NCBI GenBank assembly: GCA_027559495.1
Contig: JAMXSV010000017.1
Location: forward strand, 1,364,001 to 1,428,000
Direction: 5' to 3'
DNA length: 64,000 nucleotides
Origin: Aurifilum marmelostoma
Taxonomy: Eukaryota; Ascomycota; Sordariomycetes; Diaporthales; Cryphonectriaceae
Of the stretch, positions 1 to 11,604 are shown piece by piece (positions within the stretch are counted from its first letter, which is position 1; every line of letters begins with the position of its first letter). The position numbers and the translations under genes are program-made. Under the pieces are notes generated by a model. It was not told the origin of the DNA and did no database searches. It saw nothing but the letters and a program-made list of their open reading frames with translations.

Positions 1-570
1 TCACCAGCCCCATCCTTGGGACCTTCTGACGAGGACCGGTAGTCGCTGCTGGCCGAGGTGGTGCCTGAGGTCCGCTGCGCGTGGAAACCTGCTGCTCTTC
101 CATTCTGGCCTTCTCGTGGTGGTACATTGTCCGAGTCATCGGGTACACTAGAGCTCCTCTGGCGGGGGCTGGCGGTAGAAGGGGCGTTCTCATCATCGTT
201 ATAAGGCTTGCGTTTGGGCTCTCGTGTGCTACGCGATCGTCCAATATTGCTCGCGCCATTCCAGGGATCGAACTTCTCGCCGCCGTGTGTCTGGTAGGGG
301 GTGCTCTGGCGTGGGTCCATGAACGTACTGTCGCGGTTATCGCCGCGGTCAGGATCAGGGTTGGACGGCGCACGGCGCCTGGCTCGTGCCGCTGAGGAAG
401 TCTCGTTGAACAGGTTAGAGTGGGACCGAGTGGTAAAGTAATTGTTACCGGACACCGCTGGCTCGTCACCCGGGGACTCAGGCACGTAGCCTCCACGCTG
501 AACACGGGCGCCAAAAGAGCCCTTGGGTTGCTTCTGAGGCGGAGGAGGACGCGGAGGAACAGGGGGCGGC

Positions 571-602
<32 letters not shown>

Positions 603-1223
603 ATGGTAGCTCGACGGTCTGCTGGTGCTGGGAGTCCTACTTGACTGGCCACTTGCTGTAGAGCCCCGGGCAGCCGCCTTGCCCTTGGATCCATATTTCA
701 AGTCCTCCCATGCTTGCCAGTGTTGCCAACTATTCGTCGCGTCGGACTTCTTTGCCTGCGTACGACGAGATGCACCCGCCGTGAACTCGGCGTACTTGTC
801 TGCGTTGGTCGAGGCCGACTGGCGTTTCTGCGTGGACGCAGCGGGCCTCTGGGGAAAGTTGGGCGGGCGAGGAGGGGGGAGCCCACTCCTTGCCGGCATT
901 TGCCCAAGGGTTTCCTCTTACTCCAGAGGCATACGTTGCCCTCGCGCGGCGGGCCTCGGCATCGTACTTGCGCTTCTTCTCAGGGTCAGTGAGGATGGCA
1001 TGGGCGTGGTTGATGATGTTGAAGGCTTCATTCGATCCGCCAGGGCGGTCGGGATGTTTCTTGAGCGCTGCACGACAGGCTTCCGTTAGCTCTTGACCAC
1101 AACGACATGGGACGCAGCCGGCATACAGAGTTTCCTGTACTGCTTCCTGACCAGATCGATATCCTCCGTAGGCCCAGCTAGCTCGAGATCGGCATACAAG
1201 TCGCGTCGAGGTTCCTTCTCCAT
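1..1223 (-). CDS. J-domain (DnaJ/Hsp40) protein, 3' part beyond window
   Basis: Predicted Hsp70 co-chaperone. The start ATG is at 1223. Exon 1 is 1127-1223, intron 1 is 1068-1126 (GTATGC...GTGCAG, with a GCTAAC branch site), and exon 2 begins at 1067. Splicing gives an N-terminal J domain with DLYADLELAGPTEDIDLVRK, the diagnostic HPD tripeptide in KKHPDRPGG, and the closing helix DPEKKRKYD. A long low-complexity tail follows, with a 10-residue polyglutamine run (573-602) next to a proline stretch, then TPYQTHGGEKFDPWNG-like sequence. Around 849-921 the frame changes. Either a 73-nt intron (GTAAGA...CCCCAG, 849-921) is removed, or one base in the C6 run (874-879 on the plus strand) is surplus; the second reading gives WAPPPRPPNFPQRP. 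The stop codon lies left of base 1. The family call is firm; the specific orthologue is unknown. Confidence 0.85.
573..602. repeat. (CTG)10 trinucleotide repeat encoding polyglutamine
   Basis: Ten uninterrupted CTG units on the plus strand are read as CAG on the minus strand. They give ten consecutive glutamines in the J-domain protein, directly followed by a proline-rich segment. Confidence 0.95.
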
Positions 1224-2932
1224 GACGGGCCTGTTCCGAGGCAGAGTGCCCGGGTCGCGCAGGGAAACAGATCAACAACAAAAGGTGAAAGGTTTCCAAG
1301 AGCTAACAGCGACTACATTGGAGGAGCGCGGCGAGTAGTGTTCTCAGAGCGCAGATGGTGTCGGGCAAGGGCGCGCGTCCCTTCGGAGGGAACGGACGAG
1401 GGGCAGGGCGGGGCAGAGCAGTTGGCGGTTGGGAAGGGATGCAGAAAGGGCGTCACCCCCCGGGCCTGTAACGGAAATGAATTCCCTGCTTGTCAGTAAG
1501 ATACCCCTCAGAAGGGATATGGGAGAAAAGAGAAGCAGCAGTTGTCCAACAAGAGGCAGGGTGTAGGCTTACTAGAGGGGTTGGTTGTGGTTGCTGAGCT
1601 AGGGATCAGCCGCAGAAGCAGTGTACGTGGGTGAGGTCGCGAAGATCCAAGAAGGGAGGTCGGAGTGGTAAGTGATGCCTAGAACTGTGACAGGATACTG
1701 CTGCTCTGCTATGCAGGGAAAGATCCAAACAAGATGCTTCACAAGAAGCAGAAAATGACTTGGTGCACAAGGGTGCTGGTGATGATCTCGACGTTGGGCG
1801 AGCGCGTGAACTTGGGCTCTGTGGAGATGGAGTTGGCTGTGACGTGTTGTGATTGGACCCAATTCTAAATAGGCAAGAGAGAAGAAGAAGAAGAAGAAGA
1901 AAAAAGAAGGTAAAGGTTGGGTCAAACAATGATGCTGAGTTTGACAGAGCACAAAAGTCCTTGGTAGTGGAAACTCCTCTGGAAAAAGGCCCAAGACCCA
2001 AGGACCGCTGCGTGTCGTGGTAGTCAGGCTGGTTGCCAGTCCCAGAAGCTGAAATGGTGAGGTTGGAATGCGAGCATCCTCAGTGGGGCAGTGGGTTGGG
2101 AACCGGTAGTGCCAAGGCGCAGTCAGGGTCCCAATCCCCAGGGCTTGTGTAGTATATCCTTCTGATCTTCTGTCAGGTTGGAGCCTGACATCTGACTTAC
2201 AGGGGGTATACTGTTGACTGGCTGTCCGGGTGAATGATTTGGTACAGTAATGACGTAAACTGACAGTGCAGGCCACCCCAGTAAAGCAACGGCCTGAATG
2301 CGCTGAATTATTATGCGACCCCCCCCCACAAGGCTGAAAGGATTACACCTATGGCCAGCATATACATAAGTATACCATTGTTACTATGAACCAAGAATTT
2401 TTTGAGTTCTTAGATGCGCCCTCAGCAGAAGATGGCCACCATAGACCGCTACAGCCTTACACTCAGTCCACAGAGAGCACAGGGCACAGCCACTCTGGGT
2501 GTGCGTGGCCCTGGTCACTTGACACCGGCCAGACTCGGCCAGCAGGCCTCACATCTGCAGAAAGAGGGGTCATCTGTGGTGGAAACATGGGTTGTCAATC
2601 TCTGGGCTTCCTCTTTTAGCTGTATGACTGCATCAAGAATATTCTTCTCTTATTTCCTAAACTCCTATTGCGGTGACTACCATTTCACAGCAACCCTTGA
2701 GTACTCGTACACTGTGAAAGCAACAGAAATTCTTGCAAGTAATCCAATACCAACCCATAGTTATCCATGTAGCCTCCGTTTCCTCTCCGATGTGGCTTTG
2801 GCTTTGCCCCAGAACTCCACATGGCGATTTGTATAAGCATACCAAGACAACTACAGCCCCCACATGCCCCGAAACAATGTCAGGGAAAAGTTGCCATTCT
2901 GCTGTCCAGGAAAGTATGCACAGCACAAGCGA
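1224..2932. other. Intergenic: J-protein promoter and INCENP 3' flank
   Basis: No gene recognised. The segment lies upstream of the J-domain gene and downstream of INCENP, both on the minus strand. A (GAA)7 run sits at 1881-1901 and a C9 run near 2320. The longest ORF here (minus, 1599-2276) has the low-complexity composition expected of noncoding DNA. Confidence 0.6.
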
Positions 2933-5900
2933 TCACTGTATGTCCTTGCTGAGCTCATACGACCATCCTCCGTCCCGTCTCATCTTCTCTCGTGCTGCGA
3001 GGTCCTTCCGGATCTCGTCCTCTGTGAGCCGGTCGCCTCCATTCCAGTTGGCACTGCTTCCCCGTGCGCGGAACTTGCTCCACCTGTCCTTATTCTTGAA
3101 CACCTCCTCTAGCCTGAGGGGCGCGGGAGGGCCAAACACCTGCAGAGGATCGATGGACTCCTGCTTCATGAGCTCACGCCGAAGCTCAGGCGTGTCTGCC
3201 CATGATGCTATCCCCAGCCCCTTGGCCTCGTCGTCATCATCATCGTCATCGTCATCATCGGTCTGGATCTCGGGGAGCTCAATATTCTCTCCGTTCTGGA
3301 AGCGTGGCGAGGACCTTGTCGCTGATTTGGCAGCAGACTTAGCAGCCATGACGCCAGCAGGTCTAGCCGGAGTCTTGTGAGATGGACCAGCGCCGTGCTG
3401 ACTGGATGCAAAAGGGATAGGTCCTTTCGAGACTTGGGCTATATCCAAAGGATGACCGCCCTTGCTGTGATGCGCCGCGACTGGTGGTGCTTTGAAGATG
3501 TCCCTCGTGACTCCCTGAGGCCCAGGTCCATACCCGCTAGAAAAGAGTGGCCTGCTTGGTTGATCCTGAGAGACAGAGAACGAAATTAGTAAGTATAACC
3601 AACGGGGTACCAAGACGGCTAGTAGCCTGTCGCCTACCTTTTTGAGCCCAGCCGATGATCCAACGTGTGGGCCCTTGATGCCGGCTCCGTACGACTGGAT
3701 CTCCATCTCCTCCTCTGCGTCAAACTCGTCATCCGAGATTCGCATACGTTTAACCTCCTTCTGGGGGGGCGGGCCATTTCGGGCTGCGGTGGATCGTTGC
3801 ATCGTGTCATCTGCACTCTCTTGCTGGAGCGGTCTCTTCATAGACATCTTGGCGGTGCTCGACAGGACTGCGTTGACAGGTCGGCCCATGTCTTCTTGCG
3901 ATCGATACATTGCGGACTGCTGCAGGCGAGACGGTGGTCTCGGTATAGCGGCCTTCTCCCGGACACTGTTGTAATCAGGGGGGCCATTTGGTTGAGATCG
4001 AACTGCTGGAGGTGGGGCTTTTGTCTTCTTGGCCTTTTCAATTGCAGCTTGACGGGCTGCTTGTTTCTTGGCCTCTTCCTCGGCAGCAGCTCGCTGACGT
4101 TCCTTTTCTCGCCGCTCTGCCTCCTGCCGTTGCTCCTTCTCACGCTTTCGCTCCAGTTCTGCCTTGAACTCACGCTTTCGTTGGTTCTTCTTCTCCTCTT
4201 CTTGCCGGCGCTTCTCTGCAAGTTCAAGCGCCTTGGGGCGACCAGTCGTTGAGTTGACGGAACTCTTGAGATTCTGCAACGATGACTTGTTCTGCAGGGA
4301 TGGCTGGCCGGCCTTGCCCTTGACCTGTTGCTGGGAGGTGCCGAGGGTGTCTTGGAGGCTTGACGCAAGTGAGCTGTTGGAAGGGTACAGTCCAGTGTGT
4401 TGGGAAGACGTGTTGACGCGGATCAAAGTCGGGGCCTGCTTCGGTTTGACAGCAGTTTCCCTCGTTGGTCTTGTTGGCCGCTTGATCTCACGAGTCTTGA
4501 GACCCTGACCAGGTGTAAGCCTAGGAATTGCAGGAGGCACAGGCTTTGCCGCGGGAGCATCGACCATCTCAGTATCCTGACTAGCGGTTCCGGTGTCATC
4601 CACCTCGGTGACTGCCCTGCTTCCGGTCTCGGCGACTTGTGCCTTTTCTTTCCGTGGACTTGTCCTTGTCGGCCTGGTGACTTCTTTGGGAGCTGGGGTG
4701 CGCATAGTCTGCCTAAGTTCTTGCTGCATTTCAACAGGCTTCTCGGGAGAGATCTTCTCCTGTTTCTCCTTGCTGAGGGCGTGAGCCTTCTCCCGCTCCT
4801 TCTCCCGAGCTTTCTGCAGCTTTTCCATCTGCTCAGCAAGGCGTTGGGCCTCCTTATCCTCCTTGTCTTTCTGTTTCTGGTCCCTCCTTTCTCTCTCAGC
4901 GGACGCTCGCGTCTTGCGGTCATTTGACTTCAACGGACTGGGAGCTCTAGGGATGTGGTGAGACTCGGACATGTGCTTCGTCAGATCCGGATAGAGGTGT
5001 TCCTCCTCTTGCTCTGGCTGGAGAGACTCAGTAGACATGTTGTCTTGCTTTTGCAGTTTGGCAGCAGATGGCGAGTTCATGAGTGATGCCTTTCCATCTG
5101 CACTGAGCGCAGCACTGCTTGCTAGCAGACCCTTCGAGCCCTTCAAGATAGAAGAGAACTTGTTCTTGACCTGTTTTAAAGTGTTTTGCCTGAAGGGGCT
5201 TTCACGATAACTCCTGGCTGGTGACTTCGGGGGTGCGTCTTCTTGAGCATTCTTGTCGTCGTCCGCCAGTGGAATGGATGCAGATACGACCTTCTTGAGG
5301 TCTTGCCCTGCAGTATCTCCGAAAATGTTGCGCTGGCTCAAATCAGGTACTGAGATCGATTTGCCATGACCAAAAACGGGCTTGGGCTGCTTGGACACTA
5401 GCGGTTTCCGAGGCGAGTGATGAGGAGAATCGGGGCTTGACGCTTGTCGCTGGTCCTCGGGTGGGTTCGAGTCGATACCGCTGATCGCGTCGCCGCGATG
5501 CACGCCCTCCATGATATCCGCAGTGTAGCTCTTCTCCAGCATGGGACGAGGGCTTTGAGTGACAGTCTGGTCTGCAGGGGGGCGGAGCGATCCAGTCATC
5601 TTCGTCGTCCTCGGGGAACGCACCTGGTGTCTTTGCTGACTGCTGAGGTTTGGAAGGCGATAGAGGCCTCTCCTCCACTACCACTTGAGCCTGTTGCAAG
5701 ATCTGCGGATGGGGGCCGTGCAGTGGCTGTTGGGTGCCAGAAAGGTTTGCAATCGACTTTGACGGCCTGGGCCCTCCTGCCTGTGACTTTCCGAGCATGC
5801 TGATCTGATCCTGCAGCCTCTGCGTGTAGGATTTGTTGTGCGTAAAAAAAGCGCTGTCCTTCTTCTCCTCAACAGCATCGACGGCGTCGTCGTTGTCGTC

Positions 5901-7212
5901 AACGTCCATGACATCGTCATCGACCTCCGGCGCATCTTGTCGCACACCAAGACTCTTGCCTCCGGTCGGCCTCGGATAGTAGCTTGTTCTGGCTGGTTCA
6001 ATGTGGCTAGTTCTCGACATCCGCGCCCCGATACTCTTGTTAGAAGTCAAGGGTTCGCGAGCGGGCAACGACGCGAAATTGAGGCTGCTCTTGCGCACCA
6101 GAGGTCGTATGGGGCTCGACCCATCAGATGGCGATCGCGTCACGTCTGCAATATCGTTATCCGCGACGTCGTCTGTAGGTATGTGTTCGGCGAGGTCTAG
6201 CTGAGGTGCAATCGGTGACTCTGATTGTTTAGGTTCTGACTGCTGCGGCTGTGGTTCTGGCGTCGGGGATTTGGCCAGAAACTTTTGCGGACTATCATGA
6301 CCTAGTAATTGGACCGGCGATGAGGCGGCGACGATTGGCGCATCGAGGTCTTCATGTGCCGATGGCTCAGCTGAGAGCGTGCTCGAGAGTTTGACAACTT
6401 GTTCCCCTGAAGGCTGCAGGCGATCCTCTGAAGATACGATGGCCGCCGGAGCTGGACTCTCAAGGCCCATCTCCTCCACCGTCTCAGTCAATAGTGGTTG
6501 TCTGGGCTCTTCCACCACCGGCAGAGGCTCTTGTGGCTGTATCAGCTCTGCATCCTCCATGACCTCATCCTCGTAGTCAACAGCGACATTCTGGCTCTGA
6601 CTTCCATAATAACCAGAATCACCTAGAAGACGCTGGTCTCCTTGAGGCGCGGATTCGGCAGGGACAGGTTTTCGTGTTATCGATGTAGGTCTTGCTGGGC
6701 TGCCTGGCTCGTCCTCGGCGATCTTGAAGTTGGGCGTCCTAGCGTGAAGCAAATTCGATGTTGCGAAAGGATTAGGGGCGCCCTTGGGCGTTGCGGAAAA
6801 GATGTCAGATAGTGGCTATGACCCATATTAGTCTGGTCAAGATGACCAGGATACGCGACAGGGAGGGGAGGGAAGAAGAGTCCTCACCACTCTGTTCTCA
6901 TTTTGATACAGCTTGCGGGATGTGTGAGGGGTCTTGCCACGAAGCTTTCCTGGGGTTTTGAAGATCTCGGCCACGTTGCTATGGGGCAAAAAGTCAGCGA
7001 TTATGCAGGCTTGAGTCACATGCACGCAACACGTACATCTGATTCTCCGAGAAGATATCGGCCATGTGCTCGTTCAGCCACTCAACCTCGTTTCTTGCCG
7101 AGTAGCCAAACTCTTCTACTTCGGATTGTGTTATGTCGAGAGCGGAGGACCTCTCGTCAGCGCACCATGCCGAAGAGCCGACAGGTGGACGAGACGTGGA
7201 GCGCATCGCCAT
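2933..7212 (-). CDS. sli15: Inner centromere protein INCENP / Sli15 (chromosomal passenger complex)
   Basis: Scaffold of the chromosomal passenger complex that binds and activates Aurora kinase. Exons: 7037-7212, 6888-6978, 5624-6815, 3638-5571 and 2933-3565, giving about 1341 residues. Introns are 6979-7036 (GTACGT), 6816-6887 (GTGAGG), 5572-5623 (GTGCGT...CTGCAG, disputed) and 3566-3637 (with a TACTAAT branch site). The N terminus has the fungal INCENP signature NVAEIFKTPGKLRGKTP. The middle is rich in S, P, K and E, with a long charged coiled-coil stretch (RKREKEQRQEAERREKERQ). The C terminus carries the Aurora-binding IN box: ten aspartates, then GIASWADTPELRRELM and IDPLQVFGPP, ending WSKFRARGSSANW. 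The start at ATG 7212 is favoured over 7206 only because it is first in frame. The 52-nt intron can instead be read through if one C of the run at 5577-5582 is surplus. Confidence 0.9.
3566..3637 (-). other. Stop-free 72-nt intron in INCENP
   Basis: Has a GTAGGC donor, a TACTAAT branch site and a CTCTCAG acceptor. Its length is a multiple of three and it has no in-frame stop, so retention would insert 24 mainly hydrophobic residues upstream of the IN box without breaking the frame. Confidence 0.8.
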
Positions 7213-9962
7213 GGCCACCGATTTGTGCGAGTTCGGGAAGAGGAAAGACGTAGCAGAGGGAGGCAAGGGCGTCGCGTCGCGGGGGGGGAAGCGGTATCAA
7301 TTCAAACAACGCGCTCGTCAAGGTAGATCAAACATGTCTAGATGCTGGAGATAGCCGATTCGAGTGTGAGCAGAATGAGTGTAGCGTTGGCATGGACGAC
7401 GGAGTGCGCAGGACCAGAGCCGCGGTGCTTGGTGTGGATGTGCAGTGCTGACTGAGGTGTGTAGTGGGAATGGTGCGAGTGCGGGCTGGCTGCGTTCCCT
7501 CCCAGTTCTGGCGTGAAGTAAACAAAAGGCTGGCGGATACCTCAGACGTGCGTTCATTGGCCCATGCTGAGCGGCCCACCCCTGCTTGGTACTCTCTCAC
7601 ACCCTACCTGCCGTGACTGCCTACCTACTTAGGCGACTAAACGGCCTCAGCCGCCCCGGCTGCAAAGCTCGGATCCGATACATAAAGACAGTCTTCGGAG
7701 GTCAAGGACCGACGAACAGGATTGATTTCACCAACTGATAAGTAAGTGAGAATTTCTAGCACCACAAGGACTCTTCACTCCCTACTTGCCAGTCGTTGAC
7801 CTTGACACAATTGTGTAGACAACTCTGTCTCTTGCTGGTAGGTACAGTACGGATGGACGTCGATTGTAGTTCGATATCACCGGCTGTCTCCATGTCCCCC
7901 CCCCCCACTCACCTCCTACTTTATCACATAATGCAACACTTTCTAAATCCAGACGAAGGTGCATATCCCTCCTCTTCGCACCCCTCCTTTCCCCTCTTCC
8001 TGCAGACAATCTGACCAGGACCTGTCAATCCATAGCCGATCAAAGTAGATCGCGCCACGCAAGGTTTTCCCATCTCTTGCTTACTCACGCATGCCCTGGC
8101 TCCATACATGAGCTAAGTCCCGCGACGATAAGGGATCCATACGTGGTGACCATGCAAGGTGACAAGAGCAACTGGGCATGAGCGTCCCGATATGAATCAG
8201 CACTGAGGCCGCTGATGGAGCTTAGAAACCTTGTAAGGTTGGGGACGACCCGTCTCCTTCGAGCGACCGGTGACGAAGTGACACCACCAAATTGGACTAT
8301 CCTCCCCTTTCTCGTGCAACCGTCTTGTCCCACCTGCCTCTTTCTCTCGCAAATAAGGGTGTGCTGCAAAGAAGTCTGGAGTCTAGACAATTCCAATGGC
8401 TGCCGCCCTCGCTGATCCGACCCTGTTTGGAGACCGCCCCGTATGAGTCCTCAGGACATATAAATGTATACGCCCTTTGCTAAGCACGTCAGGGCACATT
8501 GACAGATCGCTTGTCTTACCCTGACTGAGAGGCCAACAACCTACCATGAATCCAGGTCTGATGAATCATAGAACCGCTGAGATGGGCTGATGCCGTTCTG
8601 TCTCCTGTCTAGATCACTAAATGGTTCGCATCAGCTACAGCGGCCCGCGTTCTTCGCACGGCCTGCTTGCATCGGCATGTGGCACGGCCGGCAGCTGACG
8701 AATAGCAAAAGCCCTATTTGTGAGCAATCTGGGACCCCGAGACCACTTCCTGGCCATATGCCTGGCGAATTACACCCCCGAAGGAGCGACCACAGTCCAG
8801 CCAAGATCACTGCCCTGTAATGTGTCTGGTGGGACCCGAAAGAGTAGAAGAACAAGCTGTTTGGGGACGAACGCCGCATGCCTCCATCTCACAATCCACC
8901 AATGGAGCATGATCCCGGACTATGACAGGTATTCAGCATCACAACTCGTAGGTCCGTTGTCCAACCTTCCTGCTCGCCTGGCAGCTGCGGCAACGTCACA
9001 ACGTCCCGTATCCCGTGTGATATGGTTCCGAATGAACACACCATGAGTCGTGCCATCCTTGACGGGATGGTCGCAGGGTCCTATTGGGGACTTCCATTCC
9101 AACTAGATCACAAGTGGAAGAATAGCCGGCCATGCAGACCGCCATCTTGGATTAGTACGCGGGAACTTATGAGGATGCATGCAGCACACACTCATCAATG
9201 CATGCTCGAAGAGTGTGGCACAGCTCTTGAAGTTGTTGGTCCCGAGATCGGGAAGCCGAGAGATCGACCCTACCGGCAAGAGCGTGGAGCCACCGCTGAC
9301 AGGCCTGGGGAACGCTACGTTTAAGGCACAGCACTGCACGCCCCAGTCTTGGTGGCATTGCTTGGACCTTTGGAAATACGCCTCAGATGCTTGGACCTGC
9401 CCATCACCAGAAATCCAAGCTGTCGAAGAGGCCCGCCTCAAGAAACAAGGACCAATCCTGCCGATATGAAAGATGTTGCCGTCCGTCCTGTCCGTCCCGA
9501 AGACTCGTCGTGGTGGACTTGATGGGCCGTCCCGATCTTGGTTTGCGCTTCAGAACCTCGCCTGCTGGCATACGTGCTAGCGCTCAGGGGTGTGTGATAC
9601 CAAGATCGAATCAAAGTAAATGTGCCGGTCTCCACCGCACCTAACATCCGTATGCTGAGCGGCCACCACGTCCCTTGGCACTGTGTCCTTGTCCTCGTTC
9701 CTGTCCGGCAGCCAAATAGTCTGGATAAGTGGTTCCGACGCCGGGGTTCTCCTCGTGATCAGTCCCATGCAAGAAGGCCGATTATTTGGGTTTCGAGGCG
9801 CGCCCGCGGGTGCGTATGAGTGAGCGCTGTGTAATATATATATAAGGTAGACAGCATACCGGTGAGGTCTCGGGGTCCTGCTTGTTTCCCTGCCTGGCAG
9901 CATTCCTCTTTTCAGCCTTCTTGCCGTTTCCTGTACAGCAGTATCAGATACCGAGAACGACA
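7213..9962. other. Divergent intergenic region between INCENP and the aminotransferase
   Basis: About 2.7 kb serving as promoter space for both flanking genes. The many ORFs of 60-110 codons overlap on both strands, and none has a recognisable domain. An AT-rich TATA element near the right end belongs to the aminotransferase gene. Confidence 0.6.
9835..9846 (+). promoter_or_regulatory. TATA element of the aminotransferase gene
   Basis: TATATATATAAG lies about 117 bp upstream of the ATG at 9963, on the same strand, in otherwise GC-rich DNA. Its position fits a core promoter with a 5' UTR of roughly 85-90 nt. Confidence 0.5.
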
Positions 9963-11604
9963 ATGGCCATCAGCCAGGAGATCAACCGCAACGAGGACGC
10001 TAGCAAAGCCAAGCCTGCAGATGTCGTCCAGAAATCTGCTGTACTCCACCGCGACCTTCATCATGAGTTTCTCGAATTGGCTAAAGGCGAGGGCCACTAT
10101 CTTGTTCTGAGTGATGGTCGTAAGATATTCGATGCCTCGGGTGGTGCGGCTGTTGCATGTGTGGGCGTAAGCTCTTCCGCCCTCTCTTTACTTCTCGTTG
10201 TGGCCCTTGTCCCTTGACATGTCTCGGTCGGGGACGTGAGGTTGACATGGTTGTACAGCATGGCAACATCAAGGTCAACCGAGCCATGGTTGACCAGATC
10301 AACAAGGTGAGCTACTGCGCATCAACCTTCTTCAAGACGCCCATTGTGGAGGAGGCCGCAAGGATTCTGGTCGACAGTACCGATGGCTGCATGACACGAG
10401 CGTATTTTGTCCAATCTGGTTCGTCAAGTTCCTCGATGTCATTGGCAAGTCCAAGTGGTTGACGTGCAGCAGGTTCCGAGGCCATGGAGGCGGCCATGAA
10501 ACTGGCCCGCCAGTACTTTCTCGAGAAGGAAACGCCTGAGCCCCAGAGAATCCGCTTCATCGCTCGAGAGCAGTCTTACCATGGGACCACACTCGGATCC
10601 CTGGCCATGGGGGGCCATGTGGCTCGACGGGCCAAATTTGAGCCCATGCTCATCGACAAGATCTCCAAGGTCTCGCCGTGCTACTCGTATCGAGGCAAGC
10701 TGGGCGGTGAGACCGACGAGAAGTATGTCGAGAGGCTGGCTGCTGAGCTCGATAGTGAATTTCAGAGAGTCGGGCCCAAGACGGTCTGCGCCTTCGTCGC
10801 CGAGCCAGTCGTTGGCGCTGCCCTAGGATGCGTGCCAGCCGTCCCTGGCTACTTCAAAGCCATGCAGGCAGTGTGCCGCAAGCATGGTGCCCTCCTGATC
10901 CTGGATGAGGTCATGTCGGGAATGGGTCGTACTGGAAGCTACCATGCCTGGCAGCAAGAAGGGATCGTCCCTGATATCCAAACCCTTGGCAAGGGCCTTG
11001 GTGGAGGGTATCAGCCTGTGGCTGCAGTCCTCATTCACAAGGAGGTTGTGGACACCCTCGAGAAGGGCACAGCGTAGGTGATTCCGAGCCCCGCAGCCTC
11101 TCTCGTGCTGCCTACTAACCTCGTCATTGTAGGGCATTCATACATGGCCACACGTACCAGGCACACGCTGTTGGCTGCGCCGCGGTAGTGGCTGTCCAGA
11201 ACATCATCCAAGAGGATAAACTCATCGCGAACGTGCAGACCATGGGAGCGCTTCTTGAGAGGAGGCTGCACGAGAGCATTGGCGGGCACCCCAACGTGGG
11301 CAATATCAGGGGCCGCGGCTTGTTCTGGGCTGTAGAGTTGGTCGAGGACAGGCTGTCAAAGAGACCCTTCCCTGCAAGTGAACAAGTGGCAGCCAGCATC
11401 AACAGTCTCGGATTGACGGCGCCCTACTCGATCGTGGTCTATCCCGGCAGTGGAACCGTCGACGGCCTCTCTGGAGACCACATCATCCTTGCACCGCCGT
11501 ATACGGTGACTGCTGATGATATCGAGAACCTTGCCCATGTGTTCAAGAGCCTGATCGAGGATTTTTTTGCCGCTCGGTCAGGTTCCAATGACCAATCGGA
11601 CTAG
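9963..11604 (+). CDS. Class III PLP-dependent aminotransferase
   Basis: Transfers an amino group from an amine or amino-acid donor to a keto acceptor through pyridoxal phosphate. Exons: 9963-10166, 10259-10418, 10473-11073 and 11133-11604, giving 478 residues. Introns are 10167-10258 (GTAAGC...TACAG), 10419-10472 (GTTCGT...CAGCAG) and 11074-11132 (with a CTACTAAC branch site). The spliced protein contains QSGSEAMEAAMKLAR (phosphate-binding segment), LLILDEVMSGMGRTG (Asp holding the pyridine nitrogen) and LGKGLGGGYQPVAAV. The lysine in the last motif, about residue 295, is the Schiff-base residue, and all catalytic landmarks are present. The length is normal for the class. The substrate (GABA, beta-alanine, omega-amine, diaminopelargonate type) cannot be fixed by eye. 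No mitochondrial targeting peptide is obvious. Confidence 0.92.
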
